64,000 nucleotides of DNA from Allacma fusca (lineage: Eukaryota; Arthropoda; Collembola; Symphypleona; Sminthuridae), in contig OX359246.1 of NCBI GenBank assembly GCA_947179485.1, positions 58,383,632 to 58,447,631 of the forward strand, read 5' to 3'. The position numbers and the translations under genes are program-made. The stretch's first letter is position 1, and each line of letters begins with the position of its first letter. This document shows, piece by piece, positions 34,620 to 49,789 of the stretch. The notes under the pieces are model-generated. The model was not told the DNA's origin. It worked only from the letters and a program-made list of their open reading frames with translations, and did no database searches.

Positions 34620-37600
34620 ACAAGCTTAACTACAAGCTTAACTACAAGCTTAACTACAAGCTTAACTACACGCTTAACTACAAGCTTAACTACAAGTTAA
34701 ACTACAAGCTTAACTCCAAAACTAACTACAAAATTAACTACAAAAATTAGTACAAAACTAACTAAAAAATTAACTACAACATTACCTAGAAAAATAACTA
34801 CAACATTAACTACAAAACTACTACAATTGAAACTACTAGCTTAACTAGAAGCGTATTTACAAGCTTACCTACAAGCTTAACTACTAGCTTAACTACAATC
34901 GTAACTAAAGGCTTAACTACAAGCTTAACTACAAGCTTAACTACAAGCTTAACTACAAGCTTAACTACAAGCTTAACTACAAGCTTAACTACAGGCTTAT
35001 CTACAAGCTTAACTACAAGCTTGACAACACGCTTAATTACACGCTTAACTACAAGCTTAACTACAAGCTTAACTACAGGCTTATCTACAAGCTTAACTAC
35101 CAGCCTAATTACAAGCTTAACTACAAGCTTAAATACAAGCTTATAAACACGCTTAACTACACGCTTAACTACAAGCTTAACTACAAGCTTAACTACAAAA
35201 ATTACTACAAAACTAACTGCAAAATTAACTACAAACTAACAAGCTTAACTACAAGCTTAACTACAAGCTTAACTACAAGCTTGACTACAAGCTTGACTAC
35301 AAGCTTAACTAGAAGCTTAACTACAAGCTTAAGTACAAGCTTAACTCTAAGCTTAAGTACAAGCTTAACTCTAAGCTTAACTACAAGCTCAACTACAAGC
35401 TAAACTAACAGCTTAACTACAAGCTCAAACTACAGGCCTAACTACAAGTTTAACTACAAGCTTAACTACAAGCTTAACTACAAGCTTAACTACAAGCTTA
35501 ACTACAAGCTTAACTACAAGCTTAACTACAAGCTTAACTACAAGCTTAACTACAAGCTTAACTACAAGCTTAACTACAAGCTTAACTACAAGCTTAACTA
35601 CAAGCTTAACTACAAGCTTAACTACAAGCTTAACTACAAGCTTAACTACAAGCTTAACTACAAGCTTAACTACAAGCTTAACTACAAGCTTAACTACAAG
35701 CTTAGCTACAAGCTTAACTACAAGCTTATATACACGCTTAACTACACGCTTAACTACAAGCTTATATACACGCTTAACTACACGCTTAACTACAAGCTTA
35801 ACTACAAGCTTAACTACAAGCTTAACTACAAGCTTAACAACAAGCTTATAGTCAAGCTTAACTACAAGCTTAACTACAAGCTTAACTACAAGCTTAACTA
35901 CAAGCTTAACTACAAGCTTAACTACAAGCTTAACTACAAGCTTAACTACAAGCTTAACTACAAGCTTAACTACAAGCTTAACTACACGCTTAACTACAAG
36001 GTTAACTATAAGCTTAACTACAAGCTTAACTACAAGCTTAACTACAAGCTTAACTACACGCTTAACTACAAGCTTAACTACAAGTTAAACTACAAGCTTA
36101 ACTCCAAAATTAATTACAAAATTAACTACAAAAAATACTACAACATTAACTACAAAATTAACTACAAAATTAACTACAAAACTAAACAAAAACCAAACTA
36201 CAATATTTTCTACAAAAATAACTACAAAACTACCTACAAAATTAACTACAATATTTTCTACAAAAATAACTACAAAACTAACTACAAAATTAACTAGAAA
36301 ATTAACTACAAAATTAACTACAAAATTAACTGAAACATAACTGCAAAATTAACTAAAAAAGTAAATACAAAATTGTTTATAAAATTAACTACAAATATAA
36401 ATGCAATATTAACTACAAAAATTACTACAAAGCTAACTACAAAATTAACTACAAAAATTACTACAAAACTAACTGCAAAATTAACTACAACATTACCTAG
36501 AATAATAACTACAACATTAACTACAAAATTACTAAAAGCGAAACTACTAGCTTAACTAGAAGCGTATTTACAAGCTTACCTACAAGCTTAACTACAAGGT
36601 TAACTACAAGCTCAACTACAAGCTAAACTAACAGCTTAACTACAAGCTTACCTACAAGCTTAACATCAGGCTTAACTACAAGCTTAACTACAAGCTTAAC
36701 TACAAGCTTAACTACAAGCTTAACTACAAGCTTAACTACAGGCTTATCTACAAGCTTAACAACAAGCTTGACAACACGCTTAACTACAGGCTTATCTACA
36801 AGCTTAACTACAAGCCTAATTACAAGCTTAAATACAAGCTTAAATACAAGCTTAAATACAAGCTAATATACACGCTTAACTACACGCTTAACTACAAGCT
36901 TAACTACAAGCTTAACTACAAGCTTAACTACAAGCTTAACAACAAGCTTAACTACAAGCTTAACTACAAGCTTAACTACAAGCTTAACTACAAGCTTAAC
37001 TACAAGCTTAACTACAAGCTTAACTACAAGCTTAACTACAAGCTTAACTACAAGCTTAACTACACGCTTAACTACAAGGTTAACTATAAGCTTAACTACA
37101 AGCTTAACTACAAGCTTAACTACAAGCTTAACTACAAGCTTAACTACAAGCTTAACTACAAGCTTAACTACAAGCTTAACTACAAGCTTAACTACAAGCT
37201 TAACTACAAGCTTAACTACAAGCTTAACTACAAGCTTAACTACAAGCTTAACTACAAGCTTAACTACAAGCTTAACTACAAGCTTAGCTACAAGCTTAAC
37301 TACAAGCTTATATACACGCTTAACTACACGCTTAACTACAAGCTTATATACACGCTTAACTACACGCTTAACTACAAGCTTAACTACAAGCTTAACTACA
37401 AGCTTAACTACAAGCTTAACAACAAGCTTATAGTCAAGCTTAACTACAAGCTTAACTACAAGCTTAACTACAAGCTTAACTACAAGCTTAACTACAAGCT
37501 TAACTACAAGCTTAACTACAAGCTTAACTACAAGCTTAACTACAAGCTAAACTACAAGCTTAACTACACGCTTAACTACAAGGTTAACTATAAGCTTAAC

Positions 37601-39990
37601 TACAAGCTTAACTACAAGCTTAACTACAAGCTTAACTACACGCTTAACTACAAGCTTAACTACAAGTTAAACTACAAGCTTAACTCCAAAACTAACTACA
37701 AAATTAACTACAAAAATTAGTACAAAACTAACTAAAAAATTAACTACAACATTACCTAGAAAAATAACTACAACATTAACTACAAAACTACTACAAGCGA
37801 AACTACTAGCTTAACTAGAAGCGTATTTACAAGCTTACCTACAAGCTTAACTACTAGCTTAACTACAATCGTAACTAAAGGCTTAACTACAAGCTTAACT
37901 ACAAGCTTAACTACAAGCTTAACTACAAGCTTAACTACAAGCTTAACTACAAGCTTAACTACAGGCTTATCTACAAGCTTAACTACAAGCTTGACAACAC
38001 GCTTAATTACACGCTTAACTACAAGCTTAACTACAAGCTTAACTACAGGCTTATCTACAAGCTTAACTACCAGCCTAATTACAAGCTTAACTACAAGCTT
38101 AAATACAAGCTTATAAACACGCTTAACTACACGCTTAACTACAAGCTTAACTACAAGCTTAACTACAAAAATTACTACAAAACTAACTGCAAAATTAACT
38201 ACAAACTAACAAGCTTAACTACAAGCTTAACTACAAGCTTAACTACAAGCTTGACTACAAGCTTGACTACAAGCTTAACTAGAAGCTTAACTACAAGCTT
38301 AAGTACAAGCTTAACTCTAAGCTTAAGTACAAGCTTAACTCTAAGCTTAACTACAAGCTCAACTACAAGCTAAACTAACAGCTTAACTACAAGCTCAAAC
38401 TACAGGCCTAACTACAAGTTTAACTACAAGCTTAACTACAAGCTTAACTACAAGCTTAACTACAAGCTTAACTACAAGCTTAACTACAAGCTTAACTACA
38501 AGCTTAACTACAAGCTTAACTACAAGCTTAACTACAAGCTTAACTACAAGCTTAACTACAAGCTTAACTACAAGCTTAACTACAAGCTTAACTACAAGCT
38601 TAACTACAAGCTTAACTACAAGCTTAACTACAAGCTTAACTACAAGCTTAACTACAAGCTTAACTACAAGCTTAGCTACAAGCTTAACTACAAGCTTATA
38701 TACACGCTTAACTACACGCTTAACTACAAGCTTATATACACGCTTAACTACACGCTTAACTACAAGCTTAACTACAAGCTTAACTACAAGATTAACTACA
38801 AGCTTAACAACAAGCTTATAGTCAAGCTTAACTACAAGCTTAACTACAAGCTTAACTACAAGCTTAACTACAAGCTTAACTACAAGCTTAACTACAAGCT
38901 TAACTACAAGCTTAACTACAAGCTTAACTACAAGCTTAACTACAAGCTTAACTACACGCTTAACTACAAGGTTAACTATAAGCTTAACTACAAGCTTAAC
39001 TACAAGCTTAACTACAAGCTTAACTACACGCTTAACTACAAGCTTAACTACAAGTTAAACTACAAGCTTAACTCCAAAATTAATTACAAAATTAACTACA
39101 AAAAATACTACAACATTAACTACAAAATTAACTACAAAATTAACTACAAAACTAAACAAAAACCAAACTACAATATTTTCTACAAAAATAACTACAAAAC
39201 TACCTACAAAATTAACTACAATATTTTCTACAAAAATAACTACAAAACTAACTACAAAATTAACTAGAAAATTAACTACAAAATTAACTACAAAATTAAC
39301 TGAAACATAACTGCAAAATTAACTAAAAAAGTAAATACAAAATTGTTTATAAAATTAACTACAAATATAAATGCAATATTAACTACAAAAATTACTACAA
39401 AGCTAACTACAAAATTAACTACAAAAATTACTACAAAACTAACTGCAAAATTAACTACAACATTACCTAGAAAAATAACTACAACATTAACTACAAAATT
39501 ACTAAAAGCGAAACTACTAGCTTAACTAGAAGCGTATTTACAAGCTTACCTACAAGCTTAACTACAAGGTTAACTACAAGCTCAACTACAAGCTAAACTA
39601 ACAGCTTAACTACAAGCTTACCTACAAGCTTAACATCAGGCTTAACTACAAGCTTAACTACAAGCTTAACTACAAGCTTAACTACAAGCTTAACTACAAG
39701 CTTAACTACAGGCTTATCTACAAGCTTAACAACAAGCTTGACAACACGCTTAACTACAGGCTTATCTACAAGCTTAACTACAAGCCTAATTACAAGCTTA
39801 AATACAAGCTTAAATACAAGCTTAAATACAAGCTAATATACACGCTTAACTACACGCTTAACTACAAGCTTAACTACAAGCTTAACTACAAGCTTAACTA
39901 CAAGCTTAACTACAAGCTTAACAACAAGCTTAACTACAAGCTTAACTACAAGCTTAACTACAAGCTTAACTACAAGCTTAACTACAAGCT
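34620..39990 (+). repeat. Tandem duplication with 2970-bp period
   Basis: Landmarks at 34899 and 36373 recur at 37869 and 39343, both 2970 bp later. The copies are nearly identical; visible differences include AATAATAACT versus AAAATAACT near 36501 and 39471, and ATTAAC in place of CTTAAC near 38790. Divergence upstream of about 34620 and a 12-bp insertion near 39905 mark the ends. Confidence 0.8.
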
Positions 39991-40564
39991 TAACTACAAG
40001 CTTAGCTACAAGCTTAACTACAAGCTTAACTACAAGCTTACTTACAAGCTTAACTACAAGCCTAACTACAAGCTTAACTACAAGCTTAACTACAAGCTTA
40101 ACTACAAAATTAATTACAAAATTAACTACAAAAAATACTACAACATTAACTACAATATTAACTACAAAATTAACTACAAAATCAACTGAAACATAACTGC
40201 AAAATTAACTAAAAAAGTAAATATAAAATTGTTTATAAAATTAACTACAAATATAAATGCAATATTAACTACAAATATAAATGCAATATTAACTACAAAA
40301 AATAACTACAAAACTAACTACAAAATTAACTACAAAAATTACTACAAAACTAACTAAAAAATTAACTACAACATTACCTAGAAAAATAACTACAACATTA
40401 ACTACAAAACTACTACAAGCGAAACTACTAGCTTAACTAGAAGCGTATTTACAAGCTTACCTACAAGCTTAACTACTAGCTTATCTACAATCGTAACTAA
40501 AGGCTTAACTACAAGCTTAACTACAAGCTTAACTACAAGCTTAACTACAAGCTTAACTACAAGC

Positions 40565-43500
40565 TTAACTACAAGCTTAACTACAGGCTTATCTACAAGC
40601 TTAACTACAAGCTTGACAACACGCTTAATTACACGCTTAACTACAAGCTTAACTACAAGCTTAACTACAGGCTTATCTACAAGTTTAACTACAAGCCTAA
40701 TTACAAGCTTAACTACAAGCTTATATACAAGCTTATAAACACGCTTAACTACATGCTTAACTACAAGCTTAACTACAAGCTTAACTACAAAAATTACTAC
40801 AAAACTAACTGCAAAATTAACTACAAACTAACAAGCTTAACTACAAGCTTAACTACAAGCTTAACTACAAGCTTGACTACAAGCTTAACTACAAGCTTAA
40901 CTACAAGCTTAACTACAAGCTTAACTACAAGCTTAGCTACAAGCTGAACTACAAGCTTATATACACGCTTAACTACACGCTTAACTACAAGCTTATATAC
41001 ACGCTTAACTACACGCTTAACTACAAGCTTAACTACAAGCTTAACTACAAGCTTAACTACAAGCTTAACAACAAGCTTATAGTCAAGCTTAACTACAAGC
41101 TTAACTACAAGCTTAACTACAAGCTTAACTACAAGCTTAACTACAAGCTTAACTACAAGCTTAACTACAAGCTTAACCACAAGCTTAACTACAAGCTTAA
41201 CTACAAGCTTAACTACAAGCTTAACTACAAGCTTAACTACAAGCTTAACTACACGCTTAACTACAAGCTTAACTACAAGCTTAACTACAAGCTTAACTAC
41301 AAGCTTAACTACACGCTTAACTACAAGCTTAACTACAAGTTAAACTACAAGCTTAACTCCAAAATTAATTACAAAATTAACTACAAAAAATACTACAACA
41401 TTAACTACAAAATTAACTACAAAATTAACTACAAAACTAAACAAAAACCAAACTACAATATTTTCTACAAAAATAACTACAAAACTAACTACAAAATTAA
41501 CTACAATATTTTCTACAAAAATAACTACAAAACTAACTACAAAATTAACTACAAAATTAACTACAAAATTAACTGAAACATAACTGCAAAATTAACTAAA
41601 AAAGTAAATACAAAATTGTTTATAAAATTAACTACAAATATAAATGCAATATTAACTACAAAAATTACTACAAAGCTAACTACAAAATTAACTACAAAAA
41701 TTACTACAAAACTAACTGCAAAATTAACTACAACATTACCTAGAAAAATAACTACAACATTAACTACAAAATTACTAAAAGCGAAACTACTAGCTTAACT
41801 AGAAGCGTATTTACAAGCTTACCTACAAGCTTAACTACTAGCTTAACTACAAGCTTAACTACAAGCTTACTACAGGCTTAACTACAAGCTTAACTGCAAG
41901 CTTAACTACAAGCTTAACTACAAGCTTAACTACAAGCTGATCTACAAGCTGATCTACAAGCTTAACTACAAGCTTAACTACAAGCTGATCTACAAGCTTA
42001 ACTACAAGCTTAACTACAAGCTTAACTACAAGCTTAACTACAAGCTTAACTACAAGCTTAACTACAAGCTTAACTACAAGCTTAACTACAAGCTTAACTA
42101 CAAGCTTAACTACAAGCTTAACTACAAGCTTAACTACAAGCTTACCTACAAGCTTAACTGCAGGCTTAACTACAAGCTTAACTACAAGCTCATTTACAAG
42201 CTAAACTAACAGCTTAACTACAAGCTTACCTACAAGCTTAACATCAGGCTTAACTACAAGCTTAACTACAAGCTTAACTACAAGCTTAACTACAAGCTTA
42301 ACTACAGGCTTATCTACAAGCTTAACAACAAGCTTGACAACACGCTTATTTACACGCTTAACTACAAGCTTAACTAAAAGCTTAACTACAGGCTTATCTA
42401 CAAGCTTAACTACAAGCCTAATTACAAGCTTAAATACAAGCTTAAATACAAGCTTAAATACAAGCTAATATACACGCTTAACTACACGCTTAACTACAAG
42501 CTTAACTACAAGCTTAACTACAAGCTTAACAACAAGCTTAACTACAAGCTTAACTACAAGCTTAACTACAAGCTTAACTACAAGCTTAACTACAAGCTTA
42601 ACTACAAGCTTAGCTACAAGCTTAACTACAAGCTTAACTACAAGCTTAACTACAAGCTTAACTACAAGCCTAACTACAAGCTTAACTACAAGCTTAACTA
42701 CAAGCTTAACTACAAAATTAATTACAAAATTAACTACAAAAAATACTACAACATTAACTACAATATTAACTACAAAATTAACTACAAAATCAACTGAAAC
42801 ATAACTGCAAAATTAACTAAAAAAGTAAATATAAAATTGTTTATAAAATTAACTACAAATATAAATGCGATATTAACTACAAAAAATAACTACAAAACTA
42901 ACTACAAAATTAACTACAAAAATTACTACAAAACTAACTAAAAAATTAACTACAACATTACCTAGAAAAATAACTACAACATTAACTACAAAATTACTAC
43001 AAGCGAAACTACTAGCTTAACTAGAAGCGTATTTACAAGCTTACCTACAAGCTTAACTACTAGCTTAACTACAATCGTAACTAAAGGCTTAACTACAAGC
43101 TTAACTACAAGCTTAACTACAAGCTTAACTACAAGCTTAACTACAAGCTTAACTACAAGCTTAACTACAGGCTTATCTACAAGCTTATCTACAAGCTTGA
43201 CAACACGCTTAATTACACGCTTAACTACAAGCTTAACTACAAGCTTAATTACACGCTTAACTACAAGCTTAACTACAAGCTTAACTACAGGCTTATCTAC
43301 AAGCTTAACTACAAGCCTAATTACAAGCTTAACTACAAGCTAAAATACAAGCTTATAAACACGCTTAACTACACGCTTAACTACAAGCTTAACTACAAGC
43401 TTAACTACAAAAATTACTACAAAACTAACTGCAAAATTAACTACAAACTAACAAGCTTAACTACAAGCTTAACTACAAGCTTGACTACAAGCTTGACTAC

Positions 43501-46500
43501 AAGCTTAACTAGAAGCTTAACTACAAGCTTAAGTACAAGCTTAACTATAAGCTTAACTACAAGCTCAACTACAAGCTAAACTAACAGCTTAACTACAAGC
43601 TCAAACTACAGGCCTAACTACAAGTTTAACTACAAGCTTAACTACAAGCTTAACTACAAGCTTAACTACAAGCTTAACTACAAGCTTAACTACAAGCTTA
43701 ACTACAAGCTTAACTACAAGCTTAACTACAAGCTTAACTACAAGCTTAACTACAAGCTTAACTACAAGCTTAACTACAAGCTTAACTACAGGCTTATCTA
43801 CAAGCTTAACTACAAGCTTGACAACACGCTTAATTACACGCTTAACTACAAGCTTAACTACAAGCTTAACTACAGGCTTATCTACAAGTTTAACTACAAG
43901 CCTAATTACAAGCTTAACTACAAGCTTATATACAAGCTTATAAACACGCTTAACTACATGCTTAACTACAAGCTTAACTACAAGCTTAACTACAAAAATT
44001 ACTACAAAACTAACTGCAAAATTAACTACAAACTAACAAGCTTAACTACAAGCTTAACTACAAGCTTAACTACAAGCTTGACTACAAGCTTAACTACAAG
44101 CTTAACTACAAGCTTAACTACAAGCTTAACTACAAGCTTAGCTACAAGCTGAACTACAAGCTTATATACACGCTTAACTACACGCTTAACTACAAGCTTA
44201 TATACACGCTTAACTACACGCTTAACTACAAGCTTAACTACAAGCTTAACTACAAGCTTAACTACAAGCTTAACAACAAGCTTATAGTCAAGCTTAACTA
44301 CAAGCTTAACTACAAGCTTAACTACAAGCTTAACTACAAGCTTAACTACAAGCTTAACTACAAGCTTAACTACAAGCTTAACCACAAGCTTAACTACAAG
44401 CTTAACTACAAGCTTAACTACAAGCTTAACTACAAGCTTAACTACAAGCTTAACTACACGCTTAACTACAAGCTTAACTACAAGCTTAACTACAAGCTTA
44501 ACTACAAGCTTAACTACACGCTTAACTACAAGCTTAACTACAAGTTAAACTACAAGCTTAACTCCAAAATTAATTACAAAATTAACTACAAAAAATACTA
44601 CAACATTAACTACAAAATTAACTACAAAATTAACTACAAAACTAAACAAAAACCAAACTACAATATTTTCTACAAAAATAACTACAAAACTAACTACAAA
44701 ATTAACTACAATATTTTCTACAAAAATAACTACAAAACTAACTACAAAATTAACTACAAAATTAACTACAAAATTAACTGAAACATAACTGCAAAATTAA
44801 CTAAAAAAGTAAATACAAAATTGTTTATAAAATTAACTACAAATATAAATGCAATATTAACTACAAAAATTACTACAAAGCTAACTACAAAATTAACTAC
44901 AAAAATTACTACAAAACTAACTGCAAAATTAACTACAACATTACCTAGAAAAATAACTACAACATTAACTACAAAATTACTAAAAGCGAAACTACTAGCT
45001 TAACTAGAAGCGTATTTACAAGCTTACCTACAAGCTTAACTACTAGCTTAACTACAAGCTTAACTACAAGCTTACTACAGGCTTAACTACAAGCTTAACT
45101 GCAAGCTTAACTACAAGCTTAACTACAAGCTTAACTACAAGCTGATCTACAAGCTGATCTACAAGCTTAACTACAAGCTTAACTACAAGCTGATCTACAA
45201 GCTTAACTACAAGCTTAACTACAAGCTTAACTACAAGCTTAACTACAAGCTTAACTACAAGCTTAACTACAAGCTTAACTACAAGCTTAACTACAAGCTT
45301 AACTACAAGCTTAACTACAAGCTTAACTACAAGCTTAACTACAAGCTTACCTACAAGCTTAACTGCAGGCTTAACTACAAGCTTAACTACAAGCTCATTT
45401 ACAAGCTAAACTAACAGCTTAACTACAAGCTTACCTACAAGCTTAACATCAGGCTTAACTACAAGCTTAACTACAAGCTTAACTACAAGCTTAACTACAA
45501 GCTTAACTACAGGCTTATCTACAAGCTTAACAACAAGCTTGACAACACGCTTATTTACACGCTTAACTACAAGCTTAACTAAAAGCTTAACTACAGGCTT
45601 ATCTACAAGCTTAACTACAAGCCTAATTACAAGCTTAAATACAAGCTTAAATACAAGCTTAAATACAAGCTAATATACACGCTTAACTACACGCTTAACT
45701 ACAAGCTTAACTACAAGCTTAACTACAAGCTTAACAACAAGCTTAACTACAAGCTTAACTACAAGCTTAACTACAAGCTTAACTACAAGCTTAACTACAA
45801 GCTTAACTACAAGCTTAGCTACAAGCTTAACTACAAGCTTAACTACAAGCTTAACTACAAGCTTAACTACAAGCCTAACTACAAGCTTAACTACAAGCTT
45901 AACTACAAGCTTAACTACAAAATTAATTACAAAATTAACTACAAAAAATACTACAACATTAACTACAATATTAACTACAAAATTAACTACAAAATCAACT
46001 GAAACATAACTGCAAAATTAACTAAAAAAGTAAATATAAAATTGTTTATAAAATTAACTACAAATATAAATGCGATATTAACTACAAAAAATAACTACAA
46101 AACTAACTACAAAATTAACTACAAAAATTACTACAAAACTAACTAAAAAATTAACTACAACATTACCTAGAAAAATAACTACAACATTAACTACAAAATT
46201 ACTACAAGCGAAACTACTAGCTTAACTAGAAGCGTATTTACAAGCTTACCTACAAGCTTAACTACTAGCTTAACTACAATCGTAACTAAAGGCTTAACTA
46301 CAAGCTTAACTACAAGCTTAACTACAAGCTTAACTACAAGCTTAACTACAAGCTTAACTACAAGCTTAACTACAGGCTTATCTACAAGCTTATCTACAAG
46401 CTTGACAACACGCTTAATTACACGCTTAACTACAAGCTTAACTACAAGCTTAATTACACGCTTAACTACAAGCTTAACTACAAGCTTAACTACAGGCTTA

Positions 46501-46975
46501 TCTACAAGCTTAACTACAAGCCTAATTACAAGCTTAACTACAAGCTAAAATACAAGCTTATAAACACGCTTAACTACACGCTTAACTACAAGCTTAACTA
46601 CAAGCTTAACTACAAAAATTACTACAAAACTAACTGCAAAATTAACTACAAACTAACAAGCTTAACTACAAGCTTAACTACAAGCTTGACTACAAGCTTG
46701 ACTACAAGCTTAACTAGAAGCTTAACTACAAGCTTAAGTACAAGCTTAACTATAAGCTTAACTACAAGCTCAACTACAAGCTAAACTAACAGCTTAACTA
46801 CAAGCTCAAACTACAGGCCTAACTACAAGTTTAACTACAAGCTTAACTACAAGCTTAACTACAAGCTTAACTACAAGCTTAACTACAAGCTTAACTACAA
46901 GCTTAACTACAAGCTTAACTACAAGCTTGACTACAAGCTTGACTACAAGCTTAACTACAAGCTTAACTACAAGCT
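40565..46975 (+). repeat. Tandem duplication with 3205-bp period
   Basis: Markers at 40753, 41616, 43075 and 43621 recur at 43958, 44821, 46280 and 46826, every one 3205 bp later. I saw no difference between the copies where I compared them. 3205 is not a multiple of 12; the junction lies in a pure type A run near 43625-43790. Confidence 0.85.
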
Positions 46976-49789
46976 TAACTACAAGCTTAACTACAAGCTT
47001 AACTACAAGCTTAAGTACAAGCTTAACTACAAGGTTAACTACAAGCTCAACTACAAGCTAAACTAACTGCTTAACTACAAGCTTACCTACAAGCTTAACA
47101 TCAGGCTTAACTACAAGCTTAACTACAAGCTTAACTACAAGCTTAACTACAAGCTTAACTACAAGCTTAACTACAAGCTTAACTACAAGCTTAACTACAG
47201 GCTTATCTACAAGCTTAACAACAAGCTTGACAACACGCTTAACTACACGCTTAACTACAAGCTTAACTAAAAGCTTAACTACAGGCTTATCTACAAGCTT
47301 AACTACAAGCTTAGCTACAAGCTTAACTACAAGCTTAACTACAAGCTTAACTACAAGCTTAACTACAAGCCTAACTACAAGCTTAACTACAAGCTTAACT
47401 ACAAGCTTAACTACAAAATTAATTACAAAATTAACTACAAAAAATACTACAACATTAACTACAATATTAACTACAAAATTAACTGAAACATAACTGCAAA
47501 ATTAACTAAAAAAGTAAATATAAAATTGTTTATTAAATTAACTACAAATATAAATGCAATATTAACTACAAAAAATAACTACAAAACTAACTACAAAATT
47601 AACTACAAAAATTACTACAAAACTAACTAAAAAATTAACTACAACATTACCTAGAAAAATAACTACAACATTAACTACAAAATTACTACAAGCGAAACTA
47701 CTAGCTTAACTAGAAGCGTATTTACAAGCTTTCCTACAAGCTTAACTACTAGCTTAACTACAATCGTAACCAAAGGCCTAACTACAAGCTTAACTACAAG
47801 CTTAACTACAAGCTTAACTACAAGCTTAACTACAAGCTTAACTACTGGCTTATCTACAAGCTTAACTACAAGCTTGACAACACGCTTAATTACACGCTTA
47901 ACTACAAGCTTAACTACAAGCTTAACTACAGGCTTATCTACAAGCTTAACTAAAAGCCTAATTACAAGCTTAACTACAAGCTTAAATACAAGCTTATAAA
48001 CACGCTTAACTACACGCTTAACTACAAGCTTAACTACAAGCTTAACTACAAGCTTAACTACAAGCTTAACTACAAGCTTAACTACAAGCTTGACTACAAG
48101 CTTAACTACAAGCGTAACTACAGGCTTGATTACGAACCTAACTACGAGCTTAACTACAAGCTTAACTACAAGCTTAACTACAAGCTTAACTACAAGCTTA
48201 ACTAGGAGCTTAACTACAAGCTTAACTAGAAGCTTAACTACAAGCTTAAGTACAAGCTTAACTACAAGCTTAACTACAAGCTCAACTACAAGCTAAACTA
48301 ACAGCTTAACTACAAGCTTACCTGCAAGCTTAACTACAAGCTTAACTACAAGCTTAACTACAAGCTTAACTACAAGCTTAACTACAAGCTTAACTACAAG
48401 CTCAACTACAAGCTTAACTACAAGCTTAACTACAAGCTCAAACTACAGGCCTAACTACAAGTTTAACTACAAGCTTAACTACAAGCTTAACTACAAGCTT
48501 AACTACAAGCTTAACTACAAGCTTAACTACAAGCTTAACTACAAGCTTAACTACAAGCTTAACTACAAGCTTAACTACAAGCTTAACTACAAGCTTAACT
48601 ACAAGCTTAACTACAAGCTTAACTACAAGCTTAACTACAAGCTTAACTACAAGCTTAACTACAAGCTTAACTACAAGCTTAACTACAAGCTTAACTACAA
48701 GCTTAGCTACAAGCTTAACTACAAGCTTAGCTACAAGCTTAACTACAAGCTTAACTACAAGCTTAACTACAAGCTTAACTACAAGCTTAACTCCAAAATT
48801 GATTACAAAATTAACTACAAAAAATACTACAACATTAACTACAAAATTAACTACAAAATTAACTACAAAACTAAACACAAACCAAACTACAATATTTTCT
48901 ACAAAAATAACTACAAAACTAACTACAAAATTAACTACAATATTTTCTACAGAAATAACTACAAAACTAACTACAAAATTAACTACAAAATTAACTACAA
49001 AATTAACTGAAACATAACTGCAAAATTAACAAAAAAGTAAATATAAAATTGTTTATAAAATTAACTACAAATATAAATGCAATATTAAATACAAAAATTA
49101 CTACAAAGCTAACTACAAAATTAACTACAAAAATTACTACAAAACTAACTGCAAAATTAACTACAAACTAACAAGCTTAACTACAAGCTTAACTACAAGC
49201 TTAACTACAAGCTTGACTACAAGCTTGACTACAAGCTTAACTAGAAGCTTAACTACAAGCTTAAGTAAAAGCTTAACTACAAGCTTAACTACAAGTTTAA
49301 CTACAAGCTTAACTACAAACTTAACTACAAGCTTAACTACAAGCTTAACTACAAGCTTAACTACAAGCTTAACTGCAAGCTTAACTGCAAGCTTAACTAC
49401 AAGATTAACTACAAGCTTAACTACAAGCTTAACTGCAAGCTTAACTACAAGCTTAGCTACAAGCTTAACTACAAGCTTAACTACAAGCTTAGCTACAAGC
49501 TTAACTACAAGCTTAGCTACAAGCTTAACTACAAGCTTAACTACAAGCTTAACTACAAGCTTAACTACAAGCTTAACTCCAAAATTAATTACAAAATTAA
49601 CTACAAAAAATACTACAACATTAACTACAAAATTAACTACAAAATTAAGTTCAAAATTAACTACAAAACTAAACACAAACCAAACTACAATATTTTCTAC
49701 AAAAATAACTACAAAACTAACTACAAAATTAACTACAATATTTTCTACAAAAATAACTACAAAACTAACTACAAAATTAACTACAAAAT

